From Perkinsela sp. pyNocScin1 (taxonomy: Eukaryota; Euglenozoa; Kinetoplastea; Prokinetoplastida; Perkinselidae), in contig CAXHTR010000004.1 in the NCBI GenBank assembly GCA_964019655.1, positions 310,001 to 374,000 on the forward strand: a stretch of DNA of 64,000 nucleotides, read 5' to 3'. The notes below the pieces were generated by a model. The model saw nothing but the letters and a program-made list of their open reading frames with translations, ran no database searches and was not told the origin of the DNA. Below, piece by piece: positions 1-9,252 of the stretch. The first letter of the stretch is position 1; each line of letters starts with the position of its first letter. Both the position numbers and the translations under genes were made by a program.

Positions 1-309
1 TTTGAGTCATCTTTGGAAAGCCTTCTATCACTTGTGTGCGAGTACGATGTAAGCCACTGCGATGCAACATTTTCGCACGATGTGCGCTCTATTCCAGGCT
101 TTGCCGATATGATGCCCCATCCGATATCGTTAGTCGACATGGCGAAGATGCGCACGCAAAAGCGTTACGAAACATCACAGCAGTTATTCTTTGACCTCCG
201 GCTTATGTTTCTCAATTGCGCGGTGTATAATCCGCCTAGCAGAGCGTACTATAACCATGCGAAGGCTATGTTCGGTCAGCTTTTTACGTGGATGGTGCAC
301 AATGGATGA
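1..309 (+). CDS. Bromodomain protein, C-terminal part (5' cut by window edge)
   Basis: The frame is open from the first base, so the start lies outside the window. About 100 residues are visible and they cover most of one bromodomain. A Pro/Ile loop (MPHPISLVDM) is followed by the helix with DLRLMFLNC and then VYNPP, whose Asn is the residue that contacts acetyl-lysine in this fold. The protein ends a few residues after the last helix. Bromodomain proteins read acetylated histones and act in the nucleus, in kinetoplastids as the BDF factors. The stop overlaps the start of the next open frame at 302. The domain call is firm; the particular factor cannot be named from this fragment. Confidence 0.85.
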   Translation, partial: FESSLESLLSLVCEYDVSHCDATFSHDVRSIPGFADMMPHPISLVDMAKMRTQKRYETSQQLFFDLRLMFLNCAVYNPPSRAYYNHAKAMFGQLFTWMVHNG

Positions 310-898
310 TTTTGAAGAGCATGTTGCGAATAGCTGCATAGCGCTGAGACAAGGCCATCTTGCTTGATTCATTCCCCTAAAGGCGGCACCCATGCGGGAC
401 TCTGAGGCTTTCCAAAGCGTGAAGTTTTTCACAGCCCTCTATCGAGAGTTTGATAGATTTCAGTATTTTTACCTACACTTCGAGCTCCAAAAAGTTACCT
501 CTTCAAATACTGATTACTTGACGTCCACAAGTCAGTTGTGCTTCGATAAAACAGTTCCACTTAGCCACAAAGCCAATGTTTCCATACGATGAATTTTCTC
601 GTGCATTCAGCATATTGCAAGATATGCATTTCTGCCATGTCAGGATGGTCGTGCAGACGGGGCGTATGATTTATCATTTCTCAATCTCGAGGGCTTTGAA
701 TTCGATCCCCATGTTGTTGAGTAGCATCCAGTTACTCTGCATCGTTACTTATGCGTGCTTACAAATGCTGATGAATCTCTAGTTGATCATGCACAGCTTT
801 TACAAAGAATTGTGCATAGCGCTTCATCATGTTTCGCAAGAGGTAAATGCTCCTGCATACCGAGCCGCGTCTCAATACATCAGTATAGCGAGCTTTGA
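302..898 (+). pseudogene. Open frame of 198 codons interrupted by three stops
   Basis: An ATG at 302, overlapping the bromodomain stop, opens a frame that stays in register to a TGA at 896. It is broken by TGA at 365 and 590 and TAG at 722. The stretches between the stops read like ordinary protein, for example FFTALYREFDRFQYFY and LVDHAQLLQRIVHSA, and I see no frameshift. I do not recognise the family. A decayed gene is the simplest explanation, because other genes in this window show the same kind of damage. Stop readthrough is the alternative. The number of stops is lower than chance would give for this length, but only modestly, so the coding claim is tentative. Confidence 0.35.
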
Positions 899-968
899 CA
901 ATCATTTTAAACTAAAAAGTCAATCTTTCACCTTTGATTATTCCCAAATTCTTTTGTAGATAGTATAT

Positions 969-1400
969 ATGATCGTAGCGGATTTGAAAGAAAATCAAGC
1001 AAAGGTGGCCATGAAAGGCAAAGAGTTTGCCGGGAAATACTACAAGATTTTTGACGAAACCACCCCAGAAGAGCGCATGACAAAGCTTACTGAGCTATAC
1101 GTAGAGGGTGGTAGCTCGATTTACTGGAACGGGCATAGCAGTGAGAATGCTGGAGGAGCAAACAAGTTTTTAGGCCTTGTTCTTGCTCTAATGCCATCGA
1201 CGAAGCACCAAATCACGTCCATTGATGCGCAAGCGCTTCCAGGATGTTGCAGTGCAGACTTCTTTATAATCACAATCATCGGCAAATGCATGTACAACAA
1301 CGAAATTGCTCGCTCGTTTTTTCATACGCTTGTTGTCAGACAACATGAAAACAAGCACTACATTCTGGAAGATGATTTCCGATGGCTCGCTGATCGCTAA
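969..1400 (+). CDS. NXT1: NTF2-like mRNA export factor, NXT1/Mtr2 type
   Basis: This 143-residue protein has the NTF2 fold pattern: an N-terminal helix ending in FAGKYYKIFD, then LTELYVEGGSSIYWNG, a helix ending in ALMPSTKHQI, and the strands SIDAQAL and FFHTLVV before a final DDFRWLADR. The WNG after the first strand and the LMPSTKHQI / DAQ run are closest to NXT1 (p15). That protein pairs with the large export receptor (Mex67/TAP) to carry mRNA through nuclear pores. Length is normal for the family at about 140 residues. The ATG at 969 is the first in frame and places the helix correctly. The domain is certain; the choice of NXT1 over NTF2 rests on the WNG-type motif. Confidence 0.82.
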   Translation: MIVADLKENQAKVAMKGKEFAGKYYKIFDETTPEERMTKLTELYVEGGSSIYWNGHSSENAGGANKFLGLVLALMPSTKHQITSIDAQALPGCCSADFFIITIIGKCMYNNEIARSFFHTLVVRQHENKHYILEDDFRWLADR

Positions 1401-1639
1401 TGAAAAAAATAACGTTATTTTATTCACCATCAAGTTACCCTTAGTTTTGATTTTCAACCTAAAAATATGATATTTTCAAGTGTAGCGTAACACCTCAAAT
1501 GCAACACCTTTTTTACCTTCAAATGAAACTTTTGTAGCTTAAAATGCAACGAATTTGTGTCAAAAATGCAACAAGCGGGAAGAAAAGTGTGAAATGGGCC
1601 AAGCGGTGGGCATGGTCCGGCGTGTTCAATGCCTGTAAT

Positions 1640-1981
1640 CATGGAAAGGCACAGCGCCGCAGGTGGGCCCGGGGCAGGAACGGCCCCGAATTCAGCATTA
1701 AAGAACTATGAAATCTGCTCAATCAATATTATTCTGATACTCGACGAAGTTTTGCTTCACTATGGAAATGCAACTTATTACCCCCAAAAAATGCAAAATT
1801 GTACTCACATAACTGCAGTGATGGCAGCGCAGGACACATGCGCTTCAAGCTCACCGGCCACTGAATTAAGGCTGTGATCGATGAAAATGGTAATCGGTAC
1901 CCAAACGAGTATATGATTCTCTTCGAAAATGGCATGCGATTTCAACGTGGGATCAGTTCTGACGAGGATGACAACTTCTGA
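1640..1981 (+). pseudogene. LRR type A gene, 3' remnant
   Basis: The last 40 codons before the TGA at 1979 match the C-terminal cap of the type A LRR proteins. They read AVIDENGNRYPNEYM, comparable with VVDEAGEP and VVDENGAAHP in intact copies, and end in an acidic SSDEDDNF tail. The preceding stretch resembles an LRR end (SAGHMRFKL) but contains a stop and has lost register further upstream. No leader or repeat block is present, so this is a 5'-deleted copy. Confidence 0.6.
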
Positions 1982-2669
1982 TAGGGAAATCTGCCATTGA
2001 AAGTTCTGCGATAGTAAAACGTGATTATATGCACTAGTATTTTAATATATCAGATGCGACAGTGGCTAGAATTTCAAAGAAATGACTTTTCGTTCCGAGC
2101 ACGTAGCTGTGTCCTGAGGGCACAATATTTTTTTTGTGAGATATGTTGTGTTACCCAGCGATCCTGCTTCCCATCTCACTTTGCATGCCTAGGATCATAA
2201 GGATTTATGCAAGAATCTAATCGTATTTTCTCGAGAGTGTCGCAGGGCCAAAGCACGTCTGTACCTGCTGGAATGAGCAACCTAGCATCAATATCGCGAG
2301 CTCATCGGAAATTCATATTCGAATCGCCCTCGAAGGAAGCTCGAAGAGCGCGAGCGCCCACGAAAAAATGCAGACCCGTGAAGACCACGCAGCATCTGCC
2401 ACCTGCGGCAATTGACTTCAAAGTTGGGAGGGCCCCACGTGGCTGTCTCTAAAAGAAAATCGCGCCGCTTGATAACACGCAGCAGCTCGACATGAATCTA
2501 GCAAGTCACTGAGCGATGGGTGGGCTCAGCAAATGTGATACCGAAGTATGAAATGCAAACTTTTATACTGCCATCAACGTTGCTGTGTGAGGGAGTGTAC
2601 ACTTGATGTATTTGATTTCCATTTTTCGTTTTATCTACATTTTTGAAGCGCTAACATCACAGTCCTACC
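1982..2669 (+). other. Upstream flank of the HTH gene with AT-hook-like remnant
   Basis: No intact gene is seen. At 2207-2452 an 81-codon frame encodes a basic segment (KKCRPVKTTQHLPP) that resembles the AT-hook peptide at 17981 and looks like a decayed copy. At 2500-2690 lies a block (GTCACTGAGCGATGGG...GGCTCAG) found again at 7365-7540 and, inverted, at 29905-30070. It always ends at the start of an HTH-family gene, so it probably carries the 5' UTR and processing or promoter signals. Confidence 0.45.
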
Positions 2670-3815
2670 ATGCCGGAGCACAGACGCCGTGAAGAAGATG
2701 ATTTATGCTCATCAAGCGCCATGCGTGGGTGCACTCCAATTTCGAGTGATAAGCCAGTGCACGACGCTGTTGACAGTGCACTTCTTGAGGGGCCTGATCT
2801 CGGCGAAGTTCCCGATCATATGGGGAAGCACTATCCGAGCTTGCAAAAGCCGAGCGCAAGTCACGGCCGCGGCTACATTTCATTCCCGCCAGGCTGCACA
2901 TGGATCTGGCATGATGTTCCTCTCCGTCATGCAATAGATATTTATCTATTGCAGGGGTCATCATTCGAGGAGACTGCTACGGGCATTCGCGAGGAATGCC
3001 CGCACTTAAGGACGCCTGGTGCTGACATGATTCGTCAGTACGTGGCCTGCAAAAAGGAGTGGCTTTCGTACCTGCTACTCCTTAATGACGGCCAGCCTCC
3101 GGAAAATCCCCATCAGCCAGATATAAACGTTGCCAAAGCGTCAAAGCGTGCAAGCATAAATAGCCAGCCACAAAACAATCCAACGACAGCTGATGCTCTC
3201 TCATTCCTTGCACAAGGCTCAGAAGTGCCACAGCAGATACAGTCAAATAATCCATTTTTGGAAAATGAAACTGGCTTATGTGCACCAGTAGCGCAATTGC
3301 TACTCCTTGATGCAAGCGAGCATCCCGAAAATGCCCATCAGCCAGAGTCTAACGTTGCCGAGATTAAAAATGCTCCGCAAACACCGCCAGAGATGATCAA
3401 AAAAGACCCAGAAGCCAATGACAAGAGGGATCCTGCTGAAGAGCCAAAGCGTGCGAACATGAATAGCCAGTCACAAACCAACCCAGCGACAGCTGATGCA
3501 AGCCCATTCTTTGCACAAGGCTCAGAAGTACCACAACAGATGCAGTCAAATAATCTATTTTTGGAAAATGACATTGGCTTGAGTGCACCAGTATCGCAGA
3601 GAGGGGAACAGTTCGTCACTCGGTCGCAGATCACCTCGATGCTTAGTAGAACACAGCCGACAACCACCGAGCAGCAAGGAATAGCGTCTTCTTTCAGTGC
3701 ATTTGAGCAATTCGGGCAAAAGAACAATGCAGCTGGACAGAACCCGTGGGCTACAGCACTTGCCTATCAAGAGCCCCACAAAAATCTCTTCCGTAGCCGA
3801 TTTTCGAATATGTAG
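2670..3815 (+). CDS. HTH-family protein with NPF-type tail
   Basis: This 381-residue protein has two copies of a roughly 55-residue domain, at about 18-72 and 75-130. The pattern is RGCTxIWxDxPxRxAI, LLxGxxFxE, then PHLxxPSAxxIRxY, which reads as a helix-turn-helix. The same domain occurs at 7532, 8333, 29368 and 30202 and in the IS30-like fragment at 12685, so a DNA-binding, transposase-derived origin is likely. Copy 1 has lost the Trp of IWxD. The rest is low-complexity, with a repeated unit at about 163-209 and 264-310 (AQGSEVPQQ), an NPF at 194-196, NPW at 358-360 and a closing SRFSNM. NPF motifs normally bind EH domains in endocytic proteins, which is odd next to an HTH and suggests a fusion. 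Confidence 0.7.
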   Translation: MPEHRRREEDDLCSSSAMRGCTPISSDKPVHDAVDSALLEGPDLGEVPDHMGKHYPSLQKPSASHGRGYISFPPGCTWIWHDVPLRHAIDIYLLQGSSFEETATGIREECPHLRTPGADMIRQYVACKKEWLSYLLLLNDGQPPENPHQPDINVAKASKRASINSQPQNNPTTADALSFLAQGSEVPQQIQSNNPFLENETGLCAPVAQLLLLDASEHPENAHQPESNVAEIKNAPQTPPEMIKKDPEANDKRDPAEEPKRANMNSQSQTNPATADASPFFAQGSEVPQQMQSNNLFLENDIGLSAPVSQRGEQFVTRSQITSMLSRTQPTTTEQQGIASSFSAFEQFGQKNNAAGQNPWATALAYQEPHKNLFRSRFSNM

Positions 3816-3960
3816 GCTTTTCAACTGTACATTCCTGGAAGACATTCATGAAATCAATTATATCTTGCATATTCACGTGTACACTACACAGCGAGAATGG
3901 CTAGCTATGACTATTCCTTTTCAATGATTTATCGTCTTTTAGAAATGCCTCAGTAAATGC
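3740..3960 (+). repeat. HTH/NPF 3' flank repeat, copy 1 (copy 2 at 7030-7215)
   Basis: The final codons (AGCCGATTTTCGAAT) and about 150 bases of 3' flank are clearly alike at the two places, including GACTATTCCTTTTCAATG followed by AATGCCTCAGTAAATGC. This shows that the gene at 2670 and the broken gene at 6387-7084 come from one duplicated segment. Confidence 0.75.
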
Positions 3961-4109
3961 TTGTGATCATTTCAAAAGTGGGTGGGAATCATAAATCATC
4001 TGATTTCTGCGATAGAAAAAGGCTTTCTTAGATCTGCAGCACCTCTCGGTATACGGTTTATATCGGTCTCGGTCTCGGGTTTATTCACTTCGCTCTCTCC
4101 AACTTTGCT

Positions 4110-4289
4110 ATGCTGGTAGCAACGTATTGCTGGAGTCACTTCTGGGCATATGTTGGGCTCATTCTGCTCATGACTGCTATCGCCTCATGGAATGCTGCGG
4201 GTCACTACAACGTATCTGCGATCATGCGTGCATCATTCAACTCGAGAAGGCGACGAAAGATGCGTGTCATCATAGTCGAGCACCGATGA
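4110..4289 (+). CDS. Small single-pass membrane protein (59 aa)
   Basis: An ATG at 4110 opens 59 codons ending in TGA at 4287. The product has one clear membrane segment at about residues 11-27 (FWAYVGLILLMTAIASW) and a strongly basic C-terminal stretch with four adjacent Arg at residues 46-49, then MRVIIVEHR. This gives a short outside or lumenal end and a positive cytosolic tail. A pyrimidine-rich stretch (TTCACTTCGCTCTCTCC) lies directly upstream, as expected for a processing signal. I do not recognise the family. It resembles small subunits of membrane complexes only in size and layout. Its gene is in the same direction as the TCF25-like gene 97 bases downstream. Confidence 0.5.
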   Translation: MLVATYCWSHFWAYVGLILLMTAIASWNAAGHYNVSAIMRASFNSRRRRKMRVIIVEHR

Positions 4290-4385
4290 TAGATCGCGCA
4301 CGCATTAAACACTTTATTAGATGAAAGCGCTGTGAATCATACCACGTAATTTGATACACGTCTTTGAAGATTAAAAAATGTAAGT

Positions 4386-5653
4386 ATGCCCAAGCAAAGC
4401 GAAAAATTGACAGATGAGCTCAACAAGCTATTAAACATTCGTGGCCTGACGTCTGAAAACGAATGTTTTCAGGTGCGCAAACCAAAAAAGGCTATACCGC
4501 AGAAAAATAGGATTATATTTCCAGTGTCTTATGTGCCATCCAAAGAAAATGAGAGCGGCAGTGAAGAGGAAATGAGTATCAGCGTAAGCAACGTACTACA
4601 TCGTCAGAGGAGAAAGGATTCTGGTGATAAAGAAGATGAATCGAGAAAATTCTATCAAATTCTTGGAAAATTCAGCTCAGATGCTACTCAAAGAAATAAT
4701 AAAGATCATGAAAATCAGATCAATAGCATAAAGCGCAAGGCCCTGTGTCCGGATTTACACAATCTGCATGCAGATAAGGAGCTCATGCGGATGCTCTGCC
4801 CAAAAGCTGGTGCAAAGTTGCGCTCAAAATTATCTCACTCGGACAAGAGGAATCCTTTCCACGATCTTTCTTTAAAAGACAAGACATTTTCAGCTCTCCA
4901 AAGTTATGTGGGTGAGCTCACGAGTACGTCCAATGATAGCTCTCACGAGACCCTTCCATTGATGTACACAGCAGAGCAGAACAATGTGAGCCATGAAGCT
5001 GAAGTTTTTGCCTCGTTCGGTGATATGAACGGCCTTCAGCACTTACTCTCGCGATACCCATACCAATTGGATGTGCTGTACCCAGCATTCACATTTTTGT
5101 TCCTCGCAAGGGAGTCTTCTGAAGCTAGAGAGCTTCTTGATCACGCGGTCTTCTGCTTGGGAAATATCAAGGCTCATTCTCGGTTGTCTTGGTGTGACTC
5201 ATATGCAGCAAGAGTTGCTCCTTACTCAATTTAATCGAATCGAATTATTTTTCACGTAATGCGTGCGTACGCAAATGCTTACTTTAACAAAGTTTAACAA
5301 TCACAGGATTCGAGGTCCTTCGGATGCTTTGGAACCTCGACCCGTGCGACCCTATGCATACGATTTTTAACCTCGAGTATTCAGGCCTTAAAAATTGCAC
5401 ATTTGTTAAGCTCCTCGAGTTTCTCCATACACTCCCCTCTTCCTACCAAAATATGCCGCATATTCTTTATACAAGGGCTTTGTATACATGCAGTTTTGCT
5501 CATCCCGCTGGAGGATCGGAAGAGGAAAGCACTGTGTTACTCACCAATGCATTGTACACATTTGTACAAGCCATCGACAGCTTGCTATTGCAGGACCTTT
5601 CATTCAAAGAGACTTCGAAAAAGAAAATACAGAAAAGCAACGACACGTCTTGA
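4386..5653 (+). pseudogene. TCF25: TCF25/Rqc1 homologue, frameshifted and 3'-replaced
   Basis: The first 282 codons end with a TCF25-type helical repeat: LLSRYPYQLDVLYPAF, then ARELLDHAVFCLGNI. The family continues in another frame from about 5308 (FEVLRMLWNLDPCDPM, matching the conserved LxLDPxDP region) to 5653. Between 5220 and 5308 the frame has to change more than once. TCF25/Rqc1 works in ribosome-associated quality control of nascent chains. The end is odd: from about 5573 the DNA matches the HTH-family domain of 8333 (ATCGACAGCTTGCTATTGCAGG), so the normal TCF25 C-terminus is missing and appears replaced. Either this is a pseudogene made by recombination, or assembly errors add to the frame changes. 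Confidence 0.65.
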
Positions 5654-6386
5654 GGAACTTTTGTTCATGCTGCGTTATGCGTGGTTGTCGTGCGTAGCAC
5701 TTTGCTTTTAAAGAGTCTGAAATCAAGCTTTCTATCGATGAACAGTGTGCAAGAAAACAGCCGCCACACTTCGATGTTTGTTTTTCGGTCATCATGGGGC
5801 GCATCTATGTTCCAGATTGCGAGTGTGACTGTCCAAGGAATGCATGCCGAGCCTGCGCACTTGATACACTGTTGTCATCAAACTCAGGATAGCTCCCAGG
5901 CGCATGAAGTCCACTGTCTCTTCCAAGATGCATGCAGCGTGCCTCATGCATGCTGCGCCAATCATCCGCACCAGCGTCCGTCTAGATCGAAATTTCATGA
6001 GCTGGCCAAGTCACATTTAATAATGTCGAGAATGGTAATGGCACTGCGTATGCGAGTCATAGCTACGCCATCTTATAAATCCCATAAGCATCGTGTCATG
6101 CGCCGGCGGCTATGTCCCTGTGCCGAAAAGCAAATAAATTCTTAGCCTACTTCGCTAGGCTATGAAGCCTACGGGATGCGCTGATAGCCCTATGCTCAGA
6201 TTGAAAATTCGTAGAGCTACGAATATCAATGCATCTCGCTCGCGAGGGCTCATCGCAATCTGTGCACCCCACTGACGCTACTTAAGCTGAACACTAGATA
6301 AAAGCGATGTCTCCTTGCTCGGGGAGTATAATGCAGAGGCGTTTGCCACGTATCGTCGAGCCACGTATTATCTTTATTTATAAAAT
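5654..6386. other. No supported gene; two close hairpins
   Basis: Frames of up to 154 codons exist here but look random (high Cys, His and Ser, no family). Two inverted repeats stand out. TAGCCTA at 6143-6149 pairs with TAGGCTA at 6156-6162 around a six-base loop, and ATTCGTAG at 6207-6214 pairs with CTACGAAT at 6217-6224. They could belong to a structured RNA or mark an RNA 3' end; nothing else supports a call. Confidence 0.4.
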
Positions 6387-7084
6387 ATGTTTTGCAAAAT
6401 TTCAAAAATATCGAAAACAAGGATTTCTCTCGGTAAGCAGCCAATCAAAAAAAATGACCCAAAGTCATCTGTCCCGAAGAATCAGCCAATCGATGGAGCA
6501 ACTCCAAGTGTTACCCTATCAGCAGGCACAAACCCATTCGCTGCGGAGCCCGCTAGCACAACAGATCCAAGTGTGAATCCATTTGATGCAACTAGTACGA
6601 ACACGGCACCTGCGCTTTGGAGCAGTCCGCTAACATCGCAACAACCCCCTCAAGCAGTCCCATTTGGGTCCCAACCAACAGCGGTATCTAGTAGCTCTGT
6701 GCAAAATCCGTTTGGCGCAGCCAGCGGCTCCCTCTTGATCCCAGCAGCAAAGTGGTGCCAACCCATTTCAGCAGCAATCGAAGATGGATACCAAGCCACA
6801 AGCCGATCCAACGAAAGCTGAGGCAAACTCATTGTTTGCACAAGGAATGAATGGAACGGAATGGAATGCATGGGATGAAAGGGCACAGGTCAGAGCTTGG
6901 TCTCTCCAGTACCTTTCGTCTTCTAGGAGCTTACAGCCGACAGCTTCCGCTGAGCAAGGAAATACGACTTCTTTCGCGGCAAATACACGGTTCGGCCTCA
7001 TGAATAGTGCGCCTGGGCAAAATCCGTGGCCCCCGGGTTCAAGAGCCCCCTAATCCCTTCGCTAGCCGATTTTCGAATCTGTAG
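6387..7084 (+). pseudogene. NPF-rich (epsin-like) tail fused to HTH-family 3' end, two frameshifts
   Basis: The first frame (to about 6745) gives a Ser/Thr/Pro/Gln-rich chain with spaced NPF motifs (GTNPFAAEP, VNPFDATS, QNPFGAAS), the signature of the disordered tails of epsin/CALM-type clathrin adaptors. No ENTH or ANTH domain precedes it. After a frameshift near 6745 the next frame continues as GANPFQQQS and then matches the tail of the 2670 protein (SLFAQG, TTSFAANTRFG, GQNPW). A second shift near 7035, in a run of Cs, is needed to reach NPFASRFSNL and the TAG at 7082. The joined frames are clearly one ancestral tail, so the locus is a broken relative of the 2670 gene with more NPF motifs. 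Confidence 0.65.
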
Positions 7085-7364
7085 GCTCTTCATATGTTCA
7101 TGAAATCAAATGATACCGTGCTTATTCACAGGCACTTTACACTGCAACACAAAACTACCTATGATTATTCCTTTGCAATGATTTATCTATTTTTAGTAAT
7201 GCCCCAGTAAATGCACGTCATAATTAAAAAACAGGTGATCATGGGAAATGCTCTGCTTTCTGCAAATGGAAAAATCTTTTACTTACTTTGGATTCATGAA
7301 CGCTGTCCATTTGAAATCTTTCGCCCTGTCGATGGATAAAACGCGAGAGTTTTTCGCTTGCCTT

Positions 7365-7531
7365 GCAGGTCACTGAGCGATGGGCGGGCTCAGTACATAT
7401 GAATCCGAAATGAAAAATACAAAATTTTGTACTGGCATCAAGGTAGCTGTGGGAGAGTGAACATTTCATGTAGCTTATCTCTATCTTACCGCATTATCTA
7501 CAATTTTCAAGCGTTACATCATAGCAATCAA
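7365..7531 (+). promoter_or_regulatory. HTH-gene 5' flank repeat, copy 2
   Basis: This block is similar to 2500-2670 and, inverted, to 29905-30070. It contains GTCACTGAGCGATGGGCGGG followed by CTCAG. It ends directly before the ATG of an HTH-family gene in all three places, which suggests a conserved 5' UTR or transcript-processing region. A weaker copy of its first part occurs at 18237-18280 after the AT-hook frame. Confidence 0.5.
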
Positions 7532-7918
7532 ATGCCGGAGCAAAGACGCCGTGAACAAGTTCAATCATGCCCAACAAACGCCCTGCGCGGATGTACGTGG
7601 ATTTGGTATGATAAGCCAGTGCGTCACGCGATTGAAAGCGCACTGCTCGAGGAGCTTGAGTTCGACGAGGTTCCCGATTACATCGGGAAGCACTATCCGA
7701 GCTTGCACAAGCCAAGCGCAAGTCAGGTCCGCGACTACGTTTCATTTCATGCGAAATGGCTCGCGGAGATCATCTCTTGTGCAACACAGAAGCAAGATCC
7801 TGATCAAGCTGCCCAGCAGCCAGAGCGTTATGCTACCGAGCTCGAGGATGCATCGCAGACGCCTGCAGAGCAAATTGAGCAAGAAATTCCGTCTCAAGAA
7901 ACGCTTTCGATATTTTAG
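7532..7918 (+). CDS. HTH-family protein, short form
   Basis: The ATG at 7532 starts MPEQRRREQ, closely matching the start of the 2670 protein (MPEHRRREE), so I place the start here although the frame is open further upstream. One HTH-like domain covers about residues 18-75: RGCTWIWYDKPVRHAI, FDEVPDYI, SLHKPSASQVRDYV. It is followed by a Gln/Glu-rich tail and a TAG. At 128 residues it lacks the second domain and the NPF tail of 2670. It follows the conserved 5' flank at 7365. DNA binding is inferred from the domain's likeness to the IS30-like fragment at 12685. Confidence 0.65.
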   Translation: MPEQRRREQVQSCPTNALRGCTWIWYDKPVRHAIESALLEELEFDEVPDYIGKHYPSLHKPSASQVRDYVSFHAKWLAEIISCATQKQDPDQAAQQPERYATELEDASQTPAEQIEQEIPSQETLSIF

Positions 7919-8332
7919 CCATACATGGAAGAGCTATAACGCCCCCTGAGTTTAGCCATAGTCTTATTTTGATGAGATTCAAAGCCCCTAATCAACTTCC
8001 GAGCACCACTCTATTATCACGCATGCACAGGAATTCTTTTAATTTTGCATGAAACCATGATCATTTTCATTCAGACTGCAATTTCTTACCGCTTTCGCTC
8101 GCAACTTACTTTCTTCATGTACAAATGTCGCAAAAGATGCTTCTCGGTCACGCGAACATATCTCTTAAATGTACAAAAGGAAATATATCTTCGCGTACTG
8201 GAGACAAACGTTTCCGTACCCAAGGCTTCAACTTCGCTTGAAGAACATTCTTTATTCAGTCTGTGTGTGTATGTCCTCATTTTTCTTGGTTTCGCATATA
8301 TAGGATAATTCAAAAGATTTTCACAAAAAAAC
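7919..8332. other. Intergenic, nothing recognised
   Basis: Short frames on both strands overlap each other here and none carries a recognisable motif. The sequence just before 8333 is A-rich (CACAAAAAAACATG) and makes a plausible start context for the next gene. Confidence 0.5.
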
Positions 8333-8680
8333 ATGTCGCAAGGTGACGGGCACATAGGAGCTGAGACTCTAGTCATGGGCATGCGTGGCTGCACACCGAT
8401 ATGGCACGATGCTCCTCTCCGCGAAGCAATCGAGAGCTTGCTATTGCAGGGGGCTACATTCGATGAGACTTCGGCATACATTCGCGAGCATTGCCCGCAC
8501 TTAGGCCAGCCAAGTGCCGATACGATTCGTGATTACATTGCTTTTAAAATGAAGTGGATGCAGCACCTACTTCTCCGTAATGAAAACCAGTTCTCTGAAG
8601 ATGCCAATCAGGCAGAGTCAAACGTTGCCGATCTGAAGAACACCGTCTCTAGCGCCACGTTTTCTGAAAACGAGCCATAG
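8333..8680 (+). CDS. HTH-family protein, 115 aa
   Basis: One HTH-like domain spans residues 17-80: MRGCTPIWHDAPLREAIES, LLLQGATFDETSAYI, PHLGQPSADTIRDYI. The tail (EDANQAESNVADLKN) matches the linkers of the 2670 protein and the N-terminus of the broken gene at 30202-30971. This is the best preserved single-domain copy and has no low-complexity tail. The stretch coding AIESLLLQGATFDETS is about three-quarters identical in DNA to the odd 3' end of the TCF25-like gene at 5573-5625, so this copy or a sister probably donated that piece. Confidence 0.7.
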   Translation: MSQGDGHIGAETLVMGMRGCTPIWHDAPLREAIESLLLQGATFDETSAYIREHCPHLGQPSADTIRDYIAFKMKWMQHLLLRNENQFSEDANQAESNVADLKNTVSSATFSENEP

Positions 8681-9252
8681 CCCATGTAACCAGATGTAAC
8701 CACTTGTCATGTTTATTGTAGCTGCATTGATAATCTGAGCGCACGGACTTCTGAGCACTCCTCTAATTAGTGCAATTTTCTTTTTTTGAGACTATTTTTA
8801 CTTTATTCTATGGAAGCTGAAGTAGCGTGAGGGACTCTTCATCAATTCTATCGATTCATATCGAGTTAACATCGAAACCATGCAGTGATCGGAAGTATTC
8901 GAATCGTTACTGTAGTACTTGTCTTCAATTGACCAGTTGCTCTTCAGAATAAGGCTGTATTGATGATTTGTTTGAAGAGGTTGGTAGAAGACTGTGAGAC
9001 TTGTTTTCCGTTCTCTTGCTCAACCTCTCGCCGATACGAAAGAAACTGGCACCCACTCGAGCGAGCGACTCTCCCCCGCAATTGCATTCGGCACAAAGCC
9101 TAATGAGGGAAATGGATGACTGTCGTATTTTTTACCGTATGAGGCGAAGCTCAAATATTTCTTACCTGCAGACAGAAGCCTCTTAATCGTGTAATTTTTC
9201 AAGTGAAGGCATTCAGCGTACTCTTTCAAAGTCAATCTATTTTCTGTACACA
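8681..9252 (+). repeat. LRR 5' flank repeat R1, copy 1
   Basis: No gene is seen in 8681-8940. From about 8940 to 9300 the sequence recurs at 13455-13745 and, inverted, at 28530-28800 and 28915-29075. Shared pieces include CTGCAGACAGAAGCCTCTTA and TTCAAAGTCAATCTATTTTC directly before the ATG. It is the 5' flank of a type A LRR gene copied with the gene start. Confidence 0.7.

Noticed and set aside
4386-5324. A spliceosomal intron between the two halves of the TCF25-like gene.
   Set aside because: Traces of family sequence appear in other frames inside the gap (about 5230-5290), which fits frameshifts better than an intron; no convincing GT...AG pair restores the frame.
5681-6145. A 154-codon frame between the TCF25-like gene and the NPF fragment.
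   Set aside because: Composition is rich in His, Cys and Ser with no motif, and frames on both strands overlap; no support for coding.
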